From NCBI GenBank assembly GCA_004154925.1, contig QJNS01000362.1, forward strand, positions 1 to 57,517: DNA of 57,517 bases. Direction: 5' to 3'. The DNA comes from Monosporascus cannonballus (taxonomy: Eukaryota; Ascomycota; Sordariomycetes; Xylariales). The notes under the pieces were generated by a model. That model was not told the origin of the DNA, ran no database searches, and saw only the letters and a list, made by a program, of their open reading frames with translations. Position 1 is the stretch's first letter. Each line of letters begins with the position of its first letter. A program made the translations under genes and the position numbers. Positions 34,671 through 48,154 of the stretch are shown piece after piece.

Positions 34671-34767
34671 TTGTTGTTGTTGTTGTTGTTCTTGTTGTTG
34701 TTCTTGTTGTTGTTCTTGTTGTTGTTCTTGTTGTTGTTCTTGTTGTTGTTGTTGTTGCTGCTGCTCC
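34671..34767 (+). repeat. TTG/TTC compound tandem repeat
   Basis: TTG triplets interrupted at regular intervals by TTC, giving a 12-nt higher-order unit TTCTTGTTGTTG repeated five times, then TTG and CTG triplets. It lies about 250 bp upstream of the CHO1 start, so in its promoter or leader. Confidence 0.95.
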
Positions 34768-35010
34768 TAGTCAGTCACTGCAGCTCTAGTCTCTTACTCT
34801 GCCCCCATTTCTCTTCCACTTCTCGAGAGAAACTTATATCTGACGCTAGGTACTAACTAAGCCAAAACCTGCGTTACTCGGAAGTATTAGCGAGCGAATC
34901 GATCTGAAAGCTCTCGGAAGTCTACATAGACAAAGAGCATAGATAATTGACATCGACATCAGCTACTGTACGATTGGGAGCGATTATATACCACCGCAGC
35001 CGCAGAGCCC

Positions 35011-36104
35011 ATGTCGAAACGAACGAGCACAGGCGCCGGTAATGGCGCTGCGTCCACGACGAGCGCCGCTGGAGAACCTTGTACGTCTCGTCCCTCCTCT
35101 GTCGCAGTAAAGGGCGTGTATGACGTCAGGAAGCGTTGGGGGGGGCGGGGACTGCAAAGAAGACACACAATGCGGGAGCATCTTCGGTGCAGTCACGGAA
35201 AGCTAACATGGTCTGCTCGCTCGCGTAGCATACAACAAGCAGAAGGACCTTCTCGCCTCGACTACGGGACACTTTTCCCTGCTGAAGGCTCTGCACATGG
35301 CAGATTACATCACGGAGCTGAACGGTAGGAATATAGAACCCGCTCTTTCTCTCTGTCTCCCTCATCCCCGCTCTCTCGTGGTGCCTCCGGTGGGACGTAT
35401 GAGCTAACGGCATGCTAGGGTTCTGCGGCATCATGTCCGTCTTCTCGTCCCTGCGGTACTGCCTCGGCGACCCGGCCGACACGGGCAACCTGTACCTCGC
35501 GTTGGCGTTCCTCCCGTTCGGCCTCTTCTTCGACTTCATGGACGGCCGGGTCGCGCGGTGGCGGAAGAAGAGTAGCATGATGGGTCAGGAGCTGGATTCG
35601 TTGGCTGACCTCGTATGTGTTTCTCTTTCGCTCTTCATGCTCCCTTCTGCTCCTTCGCTGTACCCCTACAGAGCAGCATTTTCGTTGGGAGGAAGACGGA
35701 AACGGAAACTCGAGCTAACACACGGCCAAAAACAGATCTCGTTCGGCCTCGCGCCCGCCTGCGTCGCCTTCAGCCTGGGCCTGCGCACGACGCTCGACAC
35801 GGTGCTGCTGGCCGCGTTCGTGCTGTGCGGGCTGACGCGGCTGGCGCGCTTCAACGTTACCGCGGCGAACATCCCCAAGGACGCGAGCGGCAAGGCAAGC
35901 TACTTCGAAGGCACGCCCATCCCGACGACGCTGGGGATGGACGCCGTCATGGCCTGGTGGGTGTACCGGGGCTGGATCCTGTCCGACGTCCCCCTCGGCG
36001 TCGCCTTCGCCGGCTCCCCCTTCGAGGTCCACCCCGTCGCCCTCGTCTTCCTCGTCCACGGCTGCCTCATGTGCAGCAAGACCCTCCACGTCCCGAAGCC
36101 GTAG
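35011..36104 (+). CDS. CHO1: CDP-diacylglycerol-serine O-phosphatidyltransferase
   Basis: Makes phosphatidylserine from CDP-diacylglycerol and L-serine in the ER, the first step of the CDP-DAG route to PE and PC. Four exons (35011-35080, 35229-35324, 35419-35612, 35736-36104) give 242 residues. The CDP-alcohol phosphotransferase signature DGx2ARx8Gx3Dx3D is complete: D97, G98, A101, R102, G111, D115 and D119. Hydrophobic spans flank it. ISFGLAPACVAFSLG and LTRLARFNVT are typical of the PS synthase branch. The hydrophilic leader (MSKRTSTGAGNG) is short, and the protein is a little shorter than many fungal homologues. The sequence is complete, with a normal stop. Confidence 0.92.
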
Positions 36105-36943
36105 ACTTATCGAGGCTCTGTCGGGAGCCTGAACCTTTGTTGGTGTTGTAGGCGTTGTTGTTAGTGTGGCGTTACGTAATATGGGAGGCATGAGGGGCGC
36201 TGTAATGCGACTTCAGCTAACAGCTGGCTTGGGAGTGATGGGATGCGTCTGCGTCGCAATAGAGTGCTTGGGCGGACGAGTAAGCGCATGAATCAACGGG
36301 TGGACGGAAACGAGGTATACTTGCTCTCTCCCTTACGTACACGCATGCGGTTTGTTATTACAGCACACATCAGCAGGCGGCTCTTCTCCCATTCCCAGAC
36401 TATCCCGCCTATCTATTAAGGCAAGGGAGGTGTGCATGAACTTGAAGCGAGATATGAGCACGCACGGAACTAAGAAGCAAGCATGCCGCACTCCATGTAA
36501 TAGTTTATCTTGTCTTCGACATGTACTCCCCCAATCCTTGTGTTTTACCCCGTATAAGGGGTCCCGTAGCCCATTTAGCATTGTTCCCCATAGACTACCT
36601 CTATGTCGCTCGTCCTTCATACCCGGATTCCTAGACAGTTTCCTAGCTAATAATAGTCTAGTAGGTAGGCAAGTCGCTTCAAAAGAGAGAGAGAGAGACG
36701 ACAGGTGATGGATACTTACCTACATAGTCGTTAGTCAGCTCACAAGCGCGATCTCCATCCATATGTAGATGGACGGGCGGCTCGTACCTTTACCTCCCCA
36801 ACTGCACTTATGCCGTGCTTGTTTGGCGTTTATTTACTTTTTAAGTCTTTTTATATTTGTCTATGCGTATATTTCTATCGACAGAGGTAAGTGGCTGCTG
36901 GATAGCAGAGCCTACTTTCGCAGTTGACCGTATAAACGCGGAG

Positions 36944-36975
<32 letters not shown>

Positions 36976-37739
36976 ATATGTATGTATGTATACCGTCTGT
37001 CTGTCTCATGGGAAGAAGGGGAAAGACATGGTATGGCAACTATAACTACTTGTAAAATAACACACGCTGATCACCCATCTAACTCACTCGCTATCAGGTA
37101 GAGAGGTTATACCATCCATCCATTCACTGGGAAGAGCATTGCCAATAGATAGATAGAATCGGGTGACGGAAGGAGAAAACTACACGCCCAACTCCAGATA
37201 AGAAAAGCAACAGCTGACTGTGCTACCACTAAACGGGTGGCTAGCTAGTATAACATGAAAAGCAGAAGAGGGGAAGAAAAATCGAACAAGAGATACCCAC
37301 CCGCCCGTCCCTGTCCATCCAAACTCTCTCAGAAGAGCCTGCCTAGGTTTCAGATGAAAGATTCCTCTCTATACAGGCTCTCCGACACGTTTCTCCTCCC
37401 TCTGTCTTGTCAAGCCCCAGTCAGCAATGCGGCTTGGACAAAACACATGGGCTCGTATTTTACATCTCTTGCCGGATGGCCCCTTACAAGGTCAACGAAT
37501 CTGCTTCATCGCTCGCCCACATTTGCTTGCCTGCTATGCCAGATGATGCTGTATGCCCACAAACTTTCCCTCACCGCTTACTTCAACAAACTCTTTCGCC
37601 TAGGACTGGCGTCTTCTTCTTGTTCTTGTTCGTCATCCTTGTCTGCGGCGGCAGGGACCTTCCGCGGGAAGACTTTGATCCCTCTGATAAGCTTCGAAAG
37701 CATGCCGATCCAACCCTCTCTCTCCAGAGGCTCCCGTTC
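36105..37739. other. Convergent intergenic region
   Basis: Between the 3' ends of CHO1 and the MAPK gene. Contains the TA/TG repeat at 36943-36990 and other short repeats. No gene recognised; probably two 3' UTRs and spacer. Confidence 0.6.
36943..36990. repeat. (TA)n(TG)n(TATG)n microsatellite
   Basis: Consecutive TA, TG and TATG repeats in the CHO1-MAPK spacer. Confidence 0.9.
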
Positions 37740-38989
<1,250 letters not shown>

Positions 38990-41900
38990 GGCTTCCGGCG
39001 AAGAGCAAAGCTGGATTGGATGGCTTGGGCCGAGTGGTATGGACTGTCAATAAAAATTAATCGACTGAAACCGACTGGGCCGGTTCAGACTACAGTCTCC
39101 CGAGTCCGTCGCTCAGTCCTCTTGTTACCACCCGACAAGTCGTATGGATAAAGGTCGGTGCAGAACTACGAAGCACCCGCGACGTCGCTGAAATGAAACT
39201 CGAAAACCTGATGAGTCGATGGGGAGGCAGTAGTCGCCTTCGGAACTCGCGCTGAGATTTATCACGTATTTTTCGGGCTCGGACTGCAAGTCGATGAACA
39301 GTGCTGTTCCCTTACCTGCCCTGTAGTCGCGCAGTAATTTGAATCTTCTTTATGTGCGAAGGTCGAACTCAAATGCGATCCACGGTGTTCTTTGTACTCC
39401 GCAGTCTCGGTTAACCGCTTGAAGACTGGACTGGGTTAATGAGTTGATTTAGATGTTAGCTGAGGAGGAGATTCTTTTTTTTAAGACAAAGACAGAACGA
39501 AACAAGTGGTGGTGTGAAGGGAAGTGACAACGGGACCAGACAGGATAGGGGTCAGATTCCAAGGACGAGTCTGGGGCGCCTGCCACGACAAGATCTGCCT
39601 GCCTTCACTCGAGAGCCCCTAGAAACGGTGACAGAAGGCTACTTTTTGCTGGTTGCACCCCGCCTGGAAGCCGGTCAAAAGGGGGGGGGGGCTGCTAGAG
39701 AAGAGGCGAATGGCAACGCCAATTGCAGAATTTGGTTGAAGTGGGACGCGCCGGACCCCTTTGTTACAGAATCCGGGGGGAGGTTTCGTCTGATCTTTCT
39801 GGGTCTAGATAAGAAGCTAGGAAAGGGCTGGAAGAGAAAGCGATATCTGCTGGTGAACGGCACGGTTACATGCGATTTGGCAGATGAAATAATAGGCAGT
39901 TGATTCCAGTGATGGTGGCAACACTTCTTGTATGATCTTCACAAAGGAGATCAAAGAAAAGGGGGTCGGTGCTTACATGTATATGGACAGTATCTTGGTG
40001 ATGGTGGTGGTGCTGGTGGTGGTTGGTTGTGTGACCTGACTTCAAATGAGGCCCGAGACCAAAGAAAGACTCTGGGTGTGGAGACTCAGGTTGCCCCGCG
40101 CCTGAACTTCAGCAGCGATCGACTTGACTTCGGCCTGTGCTCGAAAAAAAAAAAAAGTGCCAGCCGCTTTCCCGTCTAATAACTAGGCCGATCGAAAGTC
40201 GGCGGAGCAGTAATTTTTCAATCGAGTCGTAACTTACCTGCTTACCAGGTGCGTAGAGGGGGGGATGAGAAAGAATGCCAATGGACGACACCTCAGCCTT
40301 GGGCAGCAGGTGTAAGGCAGGGGAATGAGTAGTGAGTGGTGAGTGGTGTGTTGGTTGCTGGTGTTGCGGGGTGAGGCAGGGGCCTGGGCGGTCTGCGGGG
40401 AGGAGGAGAGAGAGAAGGGATACACGCTAGGCAGAGTGCTGGTAGGTAACAAGATGTTGCGACCGTTGTGGATAACAGGTGACAAAAGAGCCGTGCGGCG
40501 TGGACAATGCGATGATTGGCGGTCCCGAAGATGGTTCCTTTTCGTAGGGGTGAGCAAGCAGCAACATCAACTGAGACGTTGCCGCTGGCTGATGGCCGAC
40601 GAGGCGTCGTCCGTATGCGGTTGGAGGACGAAGGGAGATTACTTAAAGACGTTTTGGGGAAAGGAACGACGGTGTGACGACAAGTAACCGTGGTAAAGGC
40701 GTTGTATTCCCAGGACCAGGAAACGTAGTACTAGGTAGGTACCAAGGATTGATGTACTTACTTGCTTGCATGGAGGTACCTACCCAGTAGGTGCGCTCAG
40801 ATCCTAAAAAAGATTTAGACGCCTCGGAGACTTTCCACGTGGGTTCTAAAAACAGGATAGAAACAACCTGGGATTCGAAATAGGAGATGTAGGATATACA
40901 TGTAAATTCTAACAAATAGGTAGATACCTAACTTGGGTAGGCTGAAAAAGGGAACCTCAATCGAGAGCTACACTGCATGCGCGCACGTTGCACATATACA
41001 TATATACCACACATCCATCCATCCATCCATACATACATACATACATACATACATACCCGACTTGTAGATGAAGAGGGGCCGGAAGGGGGAGGGGTTGCTA
41101 TCACTAACTTTTCAGGTCCCAGGTTGGCGGGGGGTCGTTCATCCGAGCAACTACTGATACGCACGCATCCTCCCTAATACGACCGCGGACATACATATAT
41201 TAGAAGCGGTCGCATTACTAACGACGATGGAGAGCGGTTTCGGCATACATGTAGATCTCCTTCGCATGGACGTGACGGAACCTCCACTAAACGTCCCGTA
41301 CCTCTCTGTATGTAGGATATCACCAAATACCACCCAACCAGCTTAGCTGCTGACCCCCTATCTATTCGGGACAAGGCACGCTTGACCCACCAATAAGACG
41401 TCGATCTAGGCGCCCGTCCGCCAGGGCCCGGCGCGTGTGTTTCATGCACACAGTCCCACCCGGAATAGCACTCTCTTGACACGAAAAAGGGGACCAGGTC
41501 GTCCAAGGAGGGTGCGCGTGTACGAAGAACCTAGCATATTGTAACATACGTAGGTAGGGCAGGTGTCCTGTGATCCAGGCCTTAAGCCCGGCTGTTTCAC
41601 GGGGGTGACCCAGCCTGCCGGCCCATCCCAGACCAGTCCAGGGGGCCATCCAGCATCCATTCACCCCATGTGCCTGTAGAAAACGGGCCGTCTCGAGTTG
41701 CAGTCCGAAGAGAGGCACGCAGTTCACCCCATCATCTCCTTATAACGGTAAGTATATATAGGGAGGCTTATCGTATCGCTCCACCGCTGGTGAGACAGTG
41801 GAGAGAAGGAAGCATGACGCCAGTCCGGCAATAGACGAGGCTGGCCTGGACGGAAGCCCGACGTAAGCCGACGTCTCCGGATCCCTGAAGCTTCTGGCCC

Positions 41901-42636
41901 TACCTGATACCCCGTATACTGCGTACCCAGCTGTGTAGCTATATATATCTAGGTGGACAAGGAGCCCGCCCGTCTGCTGCTCAAAGCTGTAGGCGCCTTG
42001 CGAGCACGATGTATGCATGTCAGGGTTGGATGCGTAAATCGACGGTATATAGGGTTCGGGGAGCCTCCATCCAAGTTGTGCGAGAGTAAACGAGTAGATG
42101 CTGTGCCTATGATGTATGTACGGGTTACACAGACGTAGGTGCAGATAGTAAATAATAAAACAGGCTGATCATCTCGGCCACAGGCTGTTAAAGATTCAGG
42201 GAGTAAACTGCTGGGCACGTCTTCCGGGTATGGGGAGAAGCGCAGTCCCTTGGAGGGGACACGCCTGAATATTGGACTATCTGAACGCGACCAGAGTTAC
42301 CATCACTCTTGAGACGACCGAGGCTCCTAATTTCTAATCGTCCAGGACTCAACACCCGCGGAAAACGGCCATCTAGTTGCACGGCACTTTGCATATTCCG
42401 TATTATTTTATCTTCTTCTACCAAACAGCACCGAATCATCTCAACGCTTTACCAGGTGCCACCCGACGCTCCTCCTCCCTCCCGATGCTGACCACGACGC
42501 CGTCATTCAAAGCCCTCCATTTCTATCCATCGGCGCATCGCCCAACCGGTCCGCAAATCGGTCGAGTGCTTTCCTATAACGCGCCTCGGGAGTCCTCTTC
42601 GGGTGCGGAGGGTCGATACCACCAATCATTGCTCCC
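38990..42636. promoter_or_regulatory. Long region upstream of the MAPK gene
   Basis: About 3.6 kb between the MAPK start and the 3' end of SEC24, both on the minus strand. It should hold the MAPK promoter and leader. Open frames at 39514-39903 and 41174-41727 show no family features. A purine-rich stretch lies at 40300-40420 and a CATC/CATA repeat at 41011-41056. No gene is supportable. Confidence 0.5.
41011..41056. repeat. (CATC)n(CATA)n microsatellite
   Basis: Tetranucleotide repeats, CATC units then CATA units, in the spacer between the MAPK gene and SEC24. Confidence 0.9.
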
Positions 42637-45627
42637 CTACTGCATGACCTGCGGAAGAAACGTCAGTTAGAGGGCGGCTCTAACGAGGTGAGGGAGTTGG
42701 CCAGAATTCAACCAACCTTTTCTCTCAGAACACCCATCCACTGCCCGAAACTCATGCCCTGATCAGCCCGGTCCTCGACGAGCAACGTCTGTGCCCACAG
42801 TTTCAGGCTCGGCTCCCCGTCCTCCCGGGCGATGTACAAGTGGGGGACAGTCACGCTACCGACACCCTTCGACAGGTGATCTCTGCTCTTCTGTATAACA
42901 GCCCTGACGCGCTCGTTGAAGTCGTTGTCTAGCTCAGGAACCGAGCCTTTGCCAACACGTAACTGCGTGCGGTCCGACAAGCCGAAAACATCCATCAGGA
43001 GCTGGGGTACGGCATCTCTGCCGATCCACAAGAACTGAGTTTGGCCGTCGTCGATCAGGTACAGACCGTAAGATACGAGCCGCTCCGAGGAGAGATTCAA
43101 CGGCGGTGGAAGGACTATCTCGCCCGTCTCCTGGTCCGCCACTCCGGCATTGTCGGGCATATCATGCAGCGAGTACAGCCGAGGGTAGATATACTGCATC
43201 AAGAGGGGCAGAGGTAGCGTAGATAGTAAGCACAAGGCTGCCGATCTGAGATCGGAAGGTATCTGGGCCGACTTCCTCAGGCCAACGTTCTTGATCAGAC
43301 CCAAGAAGAGCACTGGCAAGCCACGGAGGTTGGCGGGGAATTGGAGACCGCCACCGCCCATGCTTCCGCCAGCGAGCTCCTTCTTGAAGGTTTGGAGAAG
43401 CTCGATAAGCTTGCTCTGCAGCGCGTCGCGGGCCGCGTCCAGGCCACTACTGAGCGCCCTCTCAACCGCCTTATGGCTGAAGTACGTCGTGATAGCGCAT
43501 TGGTCAGCTGAGGCGTATACGTCCGCCAGGTTGGTCGTAGTGGGAATCGCGAGAGTCATCACACGGATGCGCCTCTCGCCATTGCATGTCGTATATAGGA
43601 CACCGGCCTGTAAGCAAACGAAGTTCTTTTGTATCGTCTCGTCAATCGCCACCTCGACAACGTAGCACTGGTCACGAGGGAATGCCGGGAAAGCACAGAG
43701 GTCGGAGGACCGGTTGAAGAAGTTGCCATAGAACGTGCTCATGCGCAAACCAGTGGTCGCTCGGACTCTAAGGACCGCCTCCAAACCGATCTCCGAGGAC
43801 AAGTAGTCGCTGAACTCTGACGCGAACTTGATAGCGTCTTCGGCCCGGCCGGCGTTCCAACCAGGGTAGAACCAAGTCTGCCCACCAGTGTACCGAGGAA
43901 GGTTGCTCAGCGAGGCAACATCTTGGTACTGAGAGGAGAAGAGGAACATGTCAATGGAAACCTGGTTCTTAGAGCACTCCACCGCAAACGATTTATAGAA
44001 GCTGTTCTGGGTCTGGAGCAAGCCGCTTTCCTTCGAGGTACCTAGCAGCTTCTTATCTTCTCGCATGTCCAGCTTCCCAACGCCCATGTTTGGCAGGGTT
44101 GCAGTAAGGACGACGATCTTACCGCCCAGGGGCGAAATAAGCTTGTGACCTGCCTGGAGGGCCGAGCCCATGCACGAGCCGTTGTTCTGGTTGTTCTGGA
44201 ACATGTCCGGCAGCTTCGTTAGGAAGTTCTCGATGCTGGTACGGCTTTCCGTCAAGGGAACCAGGAGGTCTTGGGGAATGGGCAAGAACGGCTCTTCGAG
44301 ATCGCTGACAACCAGCATGCTCGGTTCGGCGTTCTCCTCTGTATCCTTGGGGATCGTGAAGTAGTGCAGGCTGGAATCCACGGCAATGAATCCAAGGCGA
44401 GTTCGTCTATCGGCATTCGGTATCCTGTTAAGACTGTCCAGAATGGTCCGAGCACTCGTAGCAAGGAGACCGGTGGACACGGCGGCATAGCTCACGTCGA
44501 AGAGGAACAGGTAGACGAGCGGTTGCGGCGGGCGCACCATATACTCCTGGGGCGCAACGAATTCCACGACGGAATGGTTAAGCTCATGTCTGTCCCATCG
44601 GTTGACGCTTTTCTGTGCCGCGGCGTCCCAGTCGAATGCTTGCGGGACATCGTTGGTAAGGTTACACATGTTGCACCTCCACCGGTGACCTTGGTCGAGG
44701 AAGATAACGTAGGGGTTGATATACGTCCTACATCTCCTACACCTGGCAATGACTTGGTCCTGAACAACGGGTACCGGGTCCTGGTCATCGTGCAGTGCAG
44801 CGTACGGCTGGATTACGAGGGCGAAAGGTAATTTCGACTTCTTAAGCAGAGAGTGCTGGGTGGGAACGGCATTAAGGGTAGATCGGATGTACTTGGGCGG
44901 GCAGTTGGCGTCGGGAGACTGGGTAACGCTGGCCTGGTGTCTGCGAGTTAGTTCCGAGCCCGAGGAAACCCAGGCCAGGAGCGAAACTTACATTAGGTGG
45001 CAAGATGCAAGGGGGCGGGGGCAGGTCGAGCTCGGAAACGTTGAAAGGCTGGTTCATCAAGTCGGTCGGGTAGAGCTGGTTCAGGGCTAGCCGAGCCTGC
45101 TGCTGGGGAGCCTGTGGTGCTGCGGCGGGCGCGCCGCCGACATTCAAGCCCCCCATGGCGGCCGTGATACCTGCCACTCCTTGCGGCTGCTGTCCAACGC
45201 CCGGCTGATAGTAGGGTTCCGGGGCCTGATAGCCACCCACTCCGGGCTGAGGACCGCCATAAGGGGCCGCGGCGGCAGGAGGCGCATATCCTCCTTGGAA
45301 TTCCTGGCCGGGGTACCCTCCATAACCCGGAGCTTGCTGAGCTGGGCCCGGGCCCGGTGGGGGCACGGCGCCCGTCCCAAACTGACCGGGAGGCGCTGCA
45401 GAAGCACCAGCGTTTGCGCCGCTACCGAGCGCGAAAGCCTCAGTCGCATAACCTCGCTTCTTCTTCTTGCCGTGTTCGGGGGCGGGATAGCCAGCGGCCA
45501 CCTGAGGCGACGGTGATGTCTGGCCCTCGTAGCCTTGAGGCGGCTGCTCTGCGTATTGAGCTTCCTGGCCATATTGCTGTGGGGGATATTGGCCGTAGCC
45601 GTCATTGGGCGGAGGGGGGGCAGCCAT
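42637..45627 (-). CDS. SEC24: COPII coat subunit Sec24, cargo adaptor
   Basis: Inner COPII coat protein that binds Sec23 and selects cargo for vesicles leaving the ER. Exon 1 (45627-44992) encodes a Pro/Gln/Gly/Tyr-rich disordered leader of about 200 residues. Exon 2 (44933-42717) encodes the folded core: the zinc finger with two C-x2-C pairs (ARCRRC ... WRCNMC), the trunk ([18 protein letters not shown]), the beta-sandwich, the helical domain and the gelsolin-like end ([18 protein letters not shown]). A third exon of 12 nt (42648-42637) is proposed: GTTGGT donor, CTAAC branch, CCGCAG acceptor, ending the protein REKVMQ (954 residues). Without it the frame stops two codons after REK at 42708, which changes only the tail. 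Confidence 0.93.
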
Positions 45628-46792
45628 GACGGCGCAATCGCTGGGTCTAGGATGACTCCTATAAATGCGAAACGTTTCGGCGAAAGGAAGGTATCCGACG
45701 CGTCGTCTTTTTGATCGGTTTACCAGCTGTGGTTTCGAGGATTTATGAGTGGTATATATTGGTGGTGTATATGTAGCTCCCTAAGGCGGCCGGTTTCCAC
45801 TTTGTGGCCACGAATTCGGTCAGAGACGGACGAGGATTAGTCGGGGAGGCCACGCTTCTTTTGGTTTTAAATCCAAAGTCAGATAAAGAGACGGTAAAAA
45901 TGATACCTGGCAACGGCGGTTCAATTCGTTTGTGAGGGTAGGCAGGTATTTCCTATTTAACTGCCTTAAACCACCGATTATCATTCGAACAATATCCCGG
46001 TGGTGGAATTCGCCAGATGACGCTGATTCGACACAAAAAGCGCTCTTATTGCATAATCCGGTATTGTGCTGCTCCCTTGCATAACAGCCAGCCCTTTATG
46101 CATCCCATTGTTTTTCTGTCGCAGGCACATCATGTGACCTGCCGTCAATGGTTACATACCTACCTCTCTGTACTATGTATGGTATGTAGTAGCGTCCGCT
46201 TCGTACCCGCCGTAACTCCGTAAATAAATATGAAAGCCTATCGCTATCGTTACCTATCGCTCACCTCCGTCCCCCTCGTTAGAGTGATTCATTCCCCTAC
46301 CAAGGCCGACCTTAGTGAGTTGGGTTGACTCCCTTCCTAGGCATTCTCCTGACTTGGCTTAATGTCTACCTGTTATATACATTGGGTAGTTTCTTCGTTC
46401 AGACTATCCCTCCGCGACTACATACGGAGCGGACTCATATCCTATTTATCATCCATGGGAAAGCTCTGTTGTTGCTATAGTAGGTAGACGAGTCACGGGT
46501 ATTACGGCAGAGAGAACCCCACCCTGGGATATTATCAAACCGCAGCGCCTCAACGTAGCAGCTGAAGGAGAAAAATAGCCCTTGTCGCCTGAATGATGTG
46601 TTATAAATAAATTCATAATCTTTCCCGGTACCGGTAGTTTAGCAGTTGTTGTCCTAACCACGTGGATACGAAGAGAGGCCCCGTTGTTCTTAAGTCATCA
46701 GCAGGACACACTGCCCTGGAGATCCGCTTGATTGTCCATTGGGGAGAACTCAAATATCTCATCAAATCAGCAACCGCATCGCAAAGCAAGCA
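45628..46792. promoter_or_regulatory. Divergent region SEC24 / small membrane protein
   Basis: About 1.2 kb between two start codons facing away from each other. No ORF with features and no named operator seen. Confidence 0.5.
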
Positions 46793-47240
46793 ATGGCCTG
46801 GGGCAGGCCAACAAACGTCGAGGACAAGACCGCCTCCACCACTGCACGGTAAGTAACTCATAAGCAAAGTGGATTTCCGGCCCCTAGTCCATCCAGCCGC
46901 CGCCGACAGCCCGCCCTTGTAATGCCATGTTTCTAACCTCTACTCGCATCCGCTAAAGACCATAAACAGACAGCTCCTCCCCCTCATAATCGCGCTCGTC
47001 ATCCTGGCCGGCCTGGCATTTGTCGGCTACCAGGTGTACCTGAGCGTGACCCAGATCCGGCGCAACGCGAAGCAGCGGATGGCGTCCCGGCACAACGTGG
47101 TCTTCACCAGGGGTGGCGTTAGGGTCGGTGTCAAGCACGTCGAGCAGGAGGCGTACGTCGACCGCACCCAGAGCTGGGTCGTCAAGGCTTGGAACATGGG
47201 CGAGTCTAAGACGGACCCGAACACCGTGAAGAGGAGATAG
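46793..47240 (+). CDS. Small single-pass membrane protein, unknown function
   Basis: Two exons (46793-46848 and 46970-47240) give 108 residues. The first encodes a short polar leader (MAWGRPTNVEDKTASTTAR). The second opens with a hydrophobic span at about residues 21-45 (LLPLIIALVILAGLAFVGYQVYL), followed by a basic segment (QIRRNAKQR) and a soluble tail with VVFTRGGVRVGVKHVEQEAYVDRTQSWVVKAW. The donor GTAAGT, a CTAAC branch and acceptor AACAG are all clean, and the frame closes only when they are used. I do not recognise a named family; a small organelle or ER membrane protein is a guess. It is too split to be seen as a single frame. Confidence 0.7.
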
Positions 47241-48154
47241 CTGGTAGGAAAGGAAGGAGGGAATGCGATGAAGCAAACGATTAGAGGGACGCTCAAGTGA
47301 TCTGATCCGGTCGGCTACTTACGTTCATAAGTGAAATGTTACGCAAAAAGATTAACGGGCTTCACTTGGTCGGTTCTCTCGCCTATTGCCACATGGTTTT
47401 TCTAGGGCTGGAAGGACGGTTATTTTTGGGTTCTTTTCATGAACCCTCTTTTACCATCTTACAAACGGATGGCACCAGCTAAGAAAATTGGGTGTCTGGA
47501 AGGCACATACTCGGATAAAGCTGGGCAAAATCATTTTATAGCACCCGCGATGGAATTATTCGTGAAACCTGAATACAGCTTCATCATCAAATGGACATCT
47601 TTACAGCGCAATAGTAGAGAGTGTCTTCTAGTAGGCAGTCAGCATGTTGGCAACTAGCTACATCGCGGACTACTCCTTCTTGGAGTCGCCCCATCGAACC
47701 TTTTTAGACCGGATCAAACAGACGAGCGGACGGCCCTCGCCTTAAAAATATAGACAGGGCTCACTATCCCTGTTCATCTGTGCCAAAAAAAAGAAGAAGC
47801 TGCCCGGTTCACCTGGTCTGGCCCCGACATCCTAATAGGCGTACACCATGCAACACCGTACGATGACGAGCTCTAACAAGCCTTCCGAGGCCCAAAAAAC
47901 AACCCCTCAACTCCAAGGCGTGCGTGTATTACTATGCCACCAACATCTTGCGCAGAATGCGAGCTCTAAAAAGCGCTTTTGGCCGGTCCGGAAAATTACG
48001 AGCTCTGAGAAGCTTTTGCCGATCCCAAGAAAGCCCCGCCTGGTATTACGAATAAATGGAAAATGAACAGAGCCCTAAACAGAAACCCTCGGTATTATCA
48101 TCGTTAGGTGGGAGAAGTCCGGTCGAGTAACGTAGACCCGCAAATCCCTTTCTT
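47241..48154. other. Convergent intergenic region
   Basis: Between the small membrane protein gene and the end of the Zn2Cys6 gene. Two short frames (47439-47657 and 47848-48066) have no features. Nothing else recognised. Confidence 0.6.

Larger units (their letters stand above)
33730..35010. promoter_or_regulatory. Intergenic, upstream of CHO1
   Basis: Runs from the metallopeptidase stop to the phosphatidyltransferase start. Contains an A-run (near 34038), a (GA)n stretch and the TTG/TTC compound repeat. No gene recognised; the leucine-rich frame at 34665 is a reading of the repeat. Confidence 0.5.

Noticed and set aside
34665..34856. Leucine/phenylalanine-rich 63-codon frame
   Set aside because: Direct reading of the TTG/TTC repeat; not a real membrane peptide.
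39514..39903. 129-codon plus frame upstream of the MAPK gene
   Set aside because: No motif, no introns that extend it, and it overlaps the expected MAPK promoter and leader.
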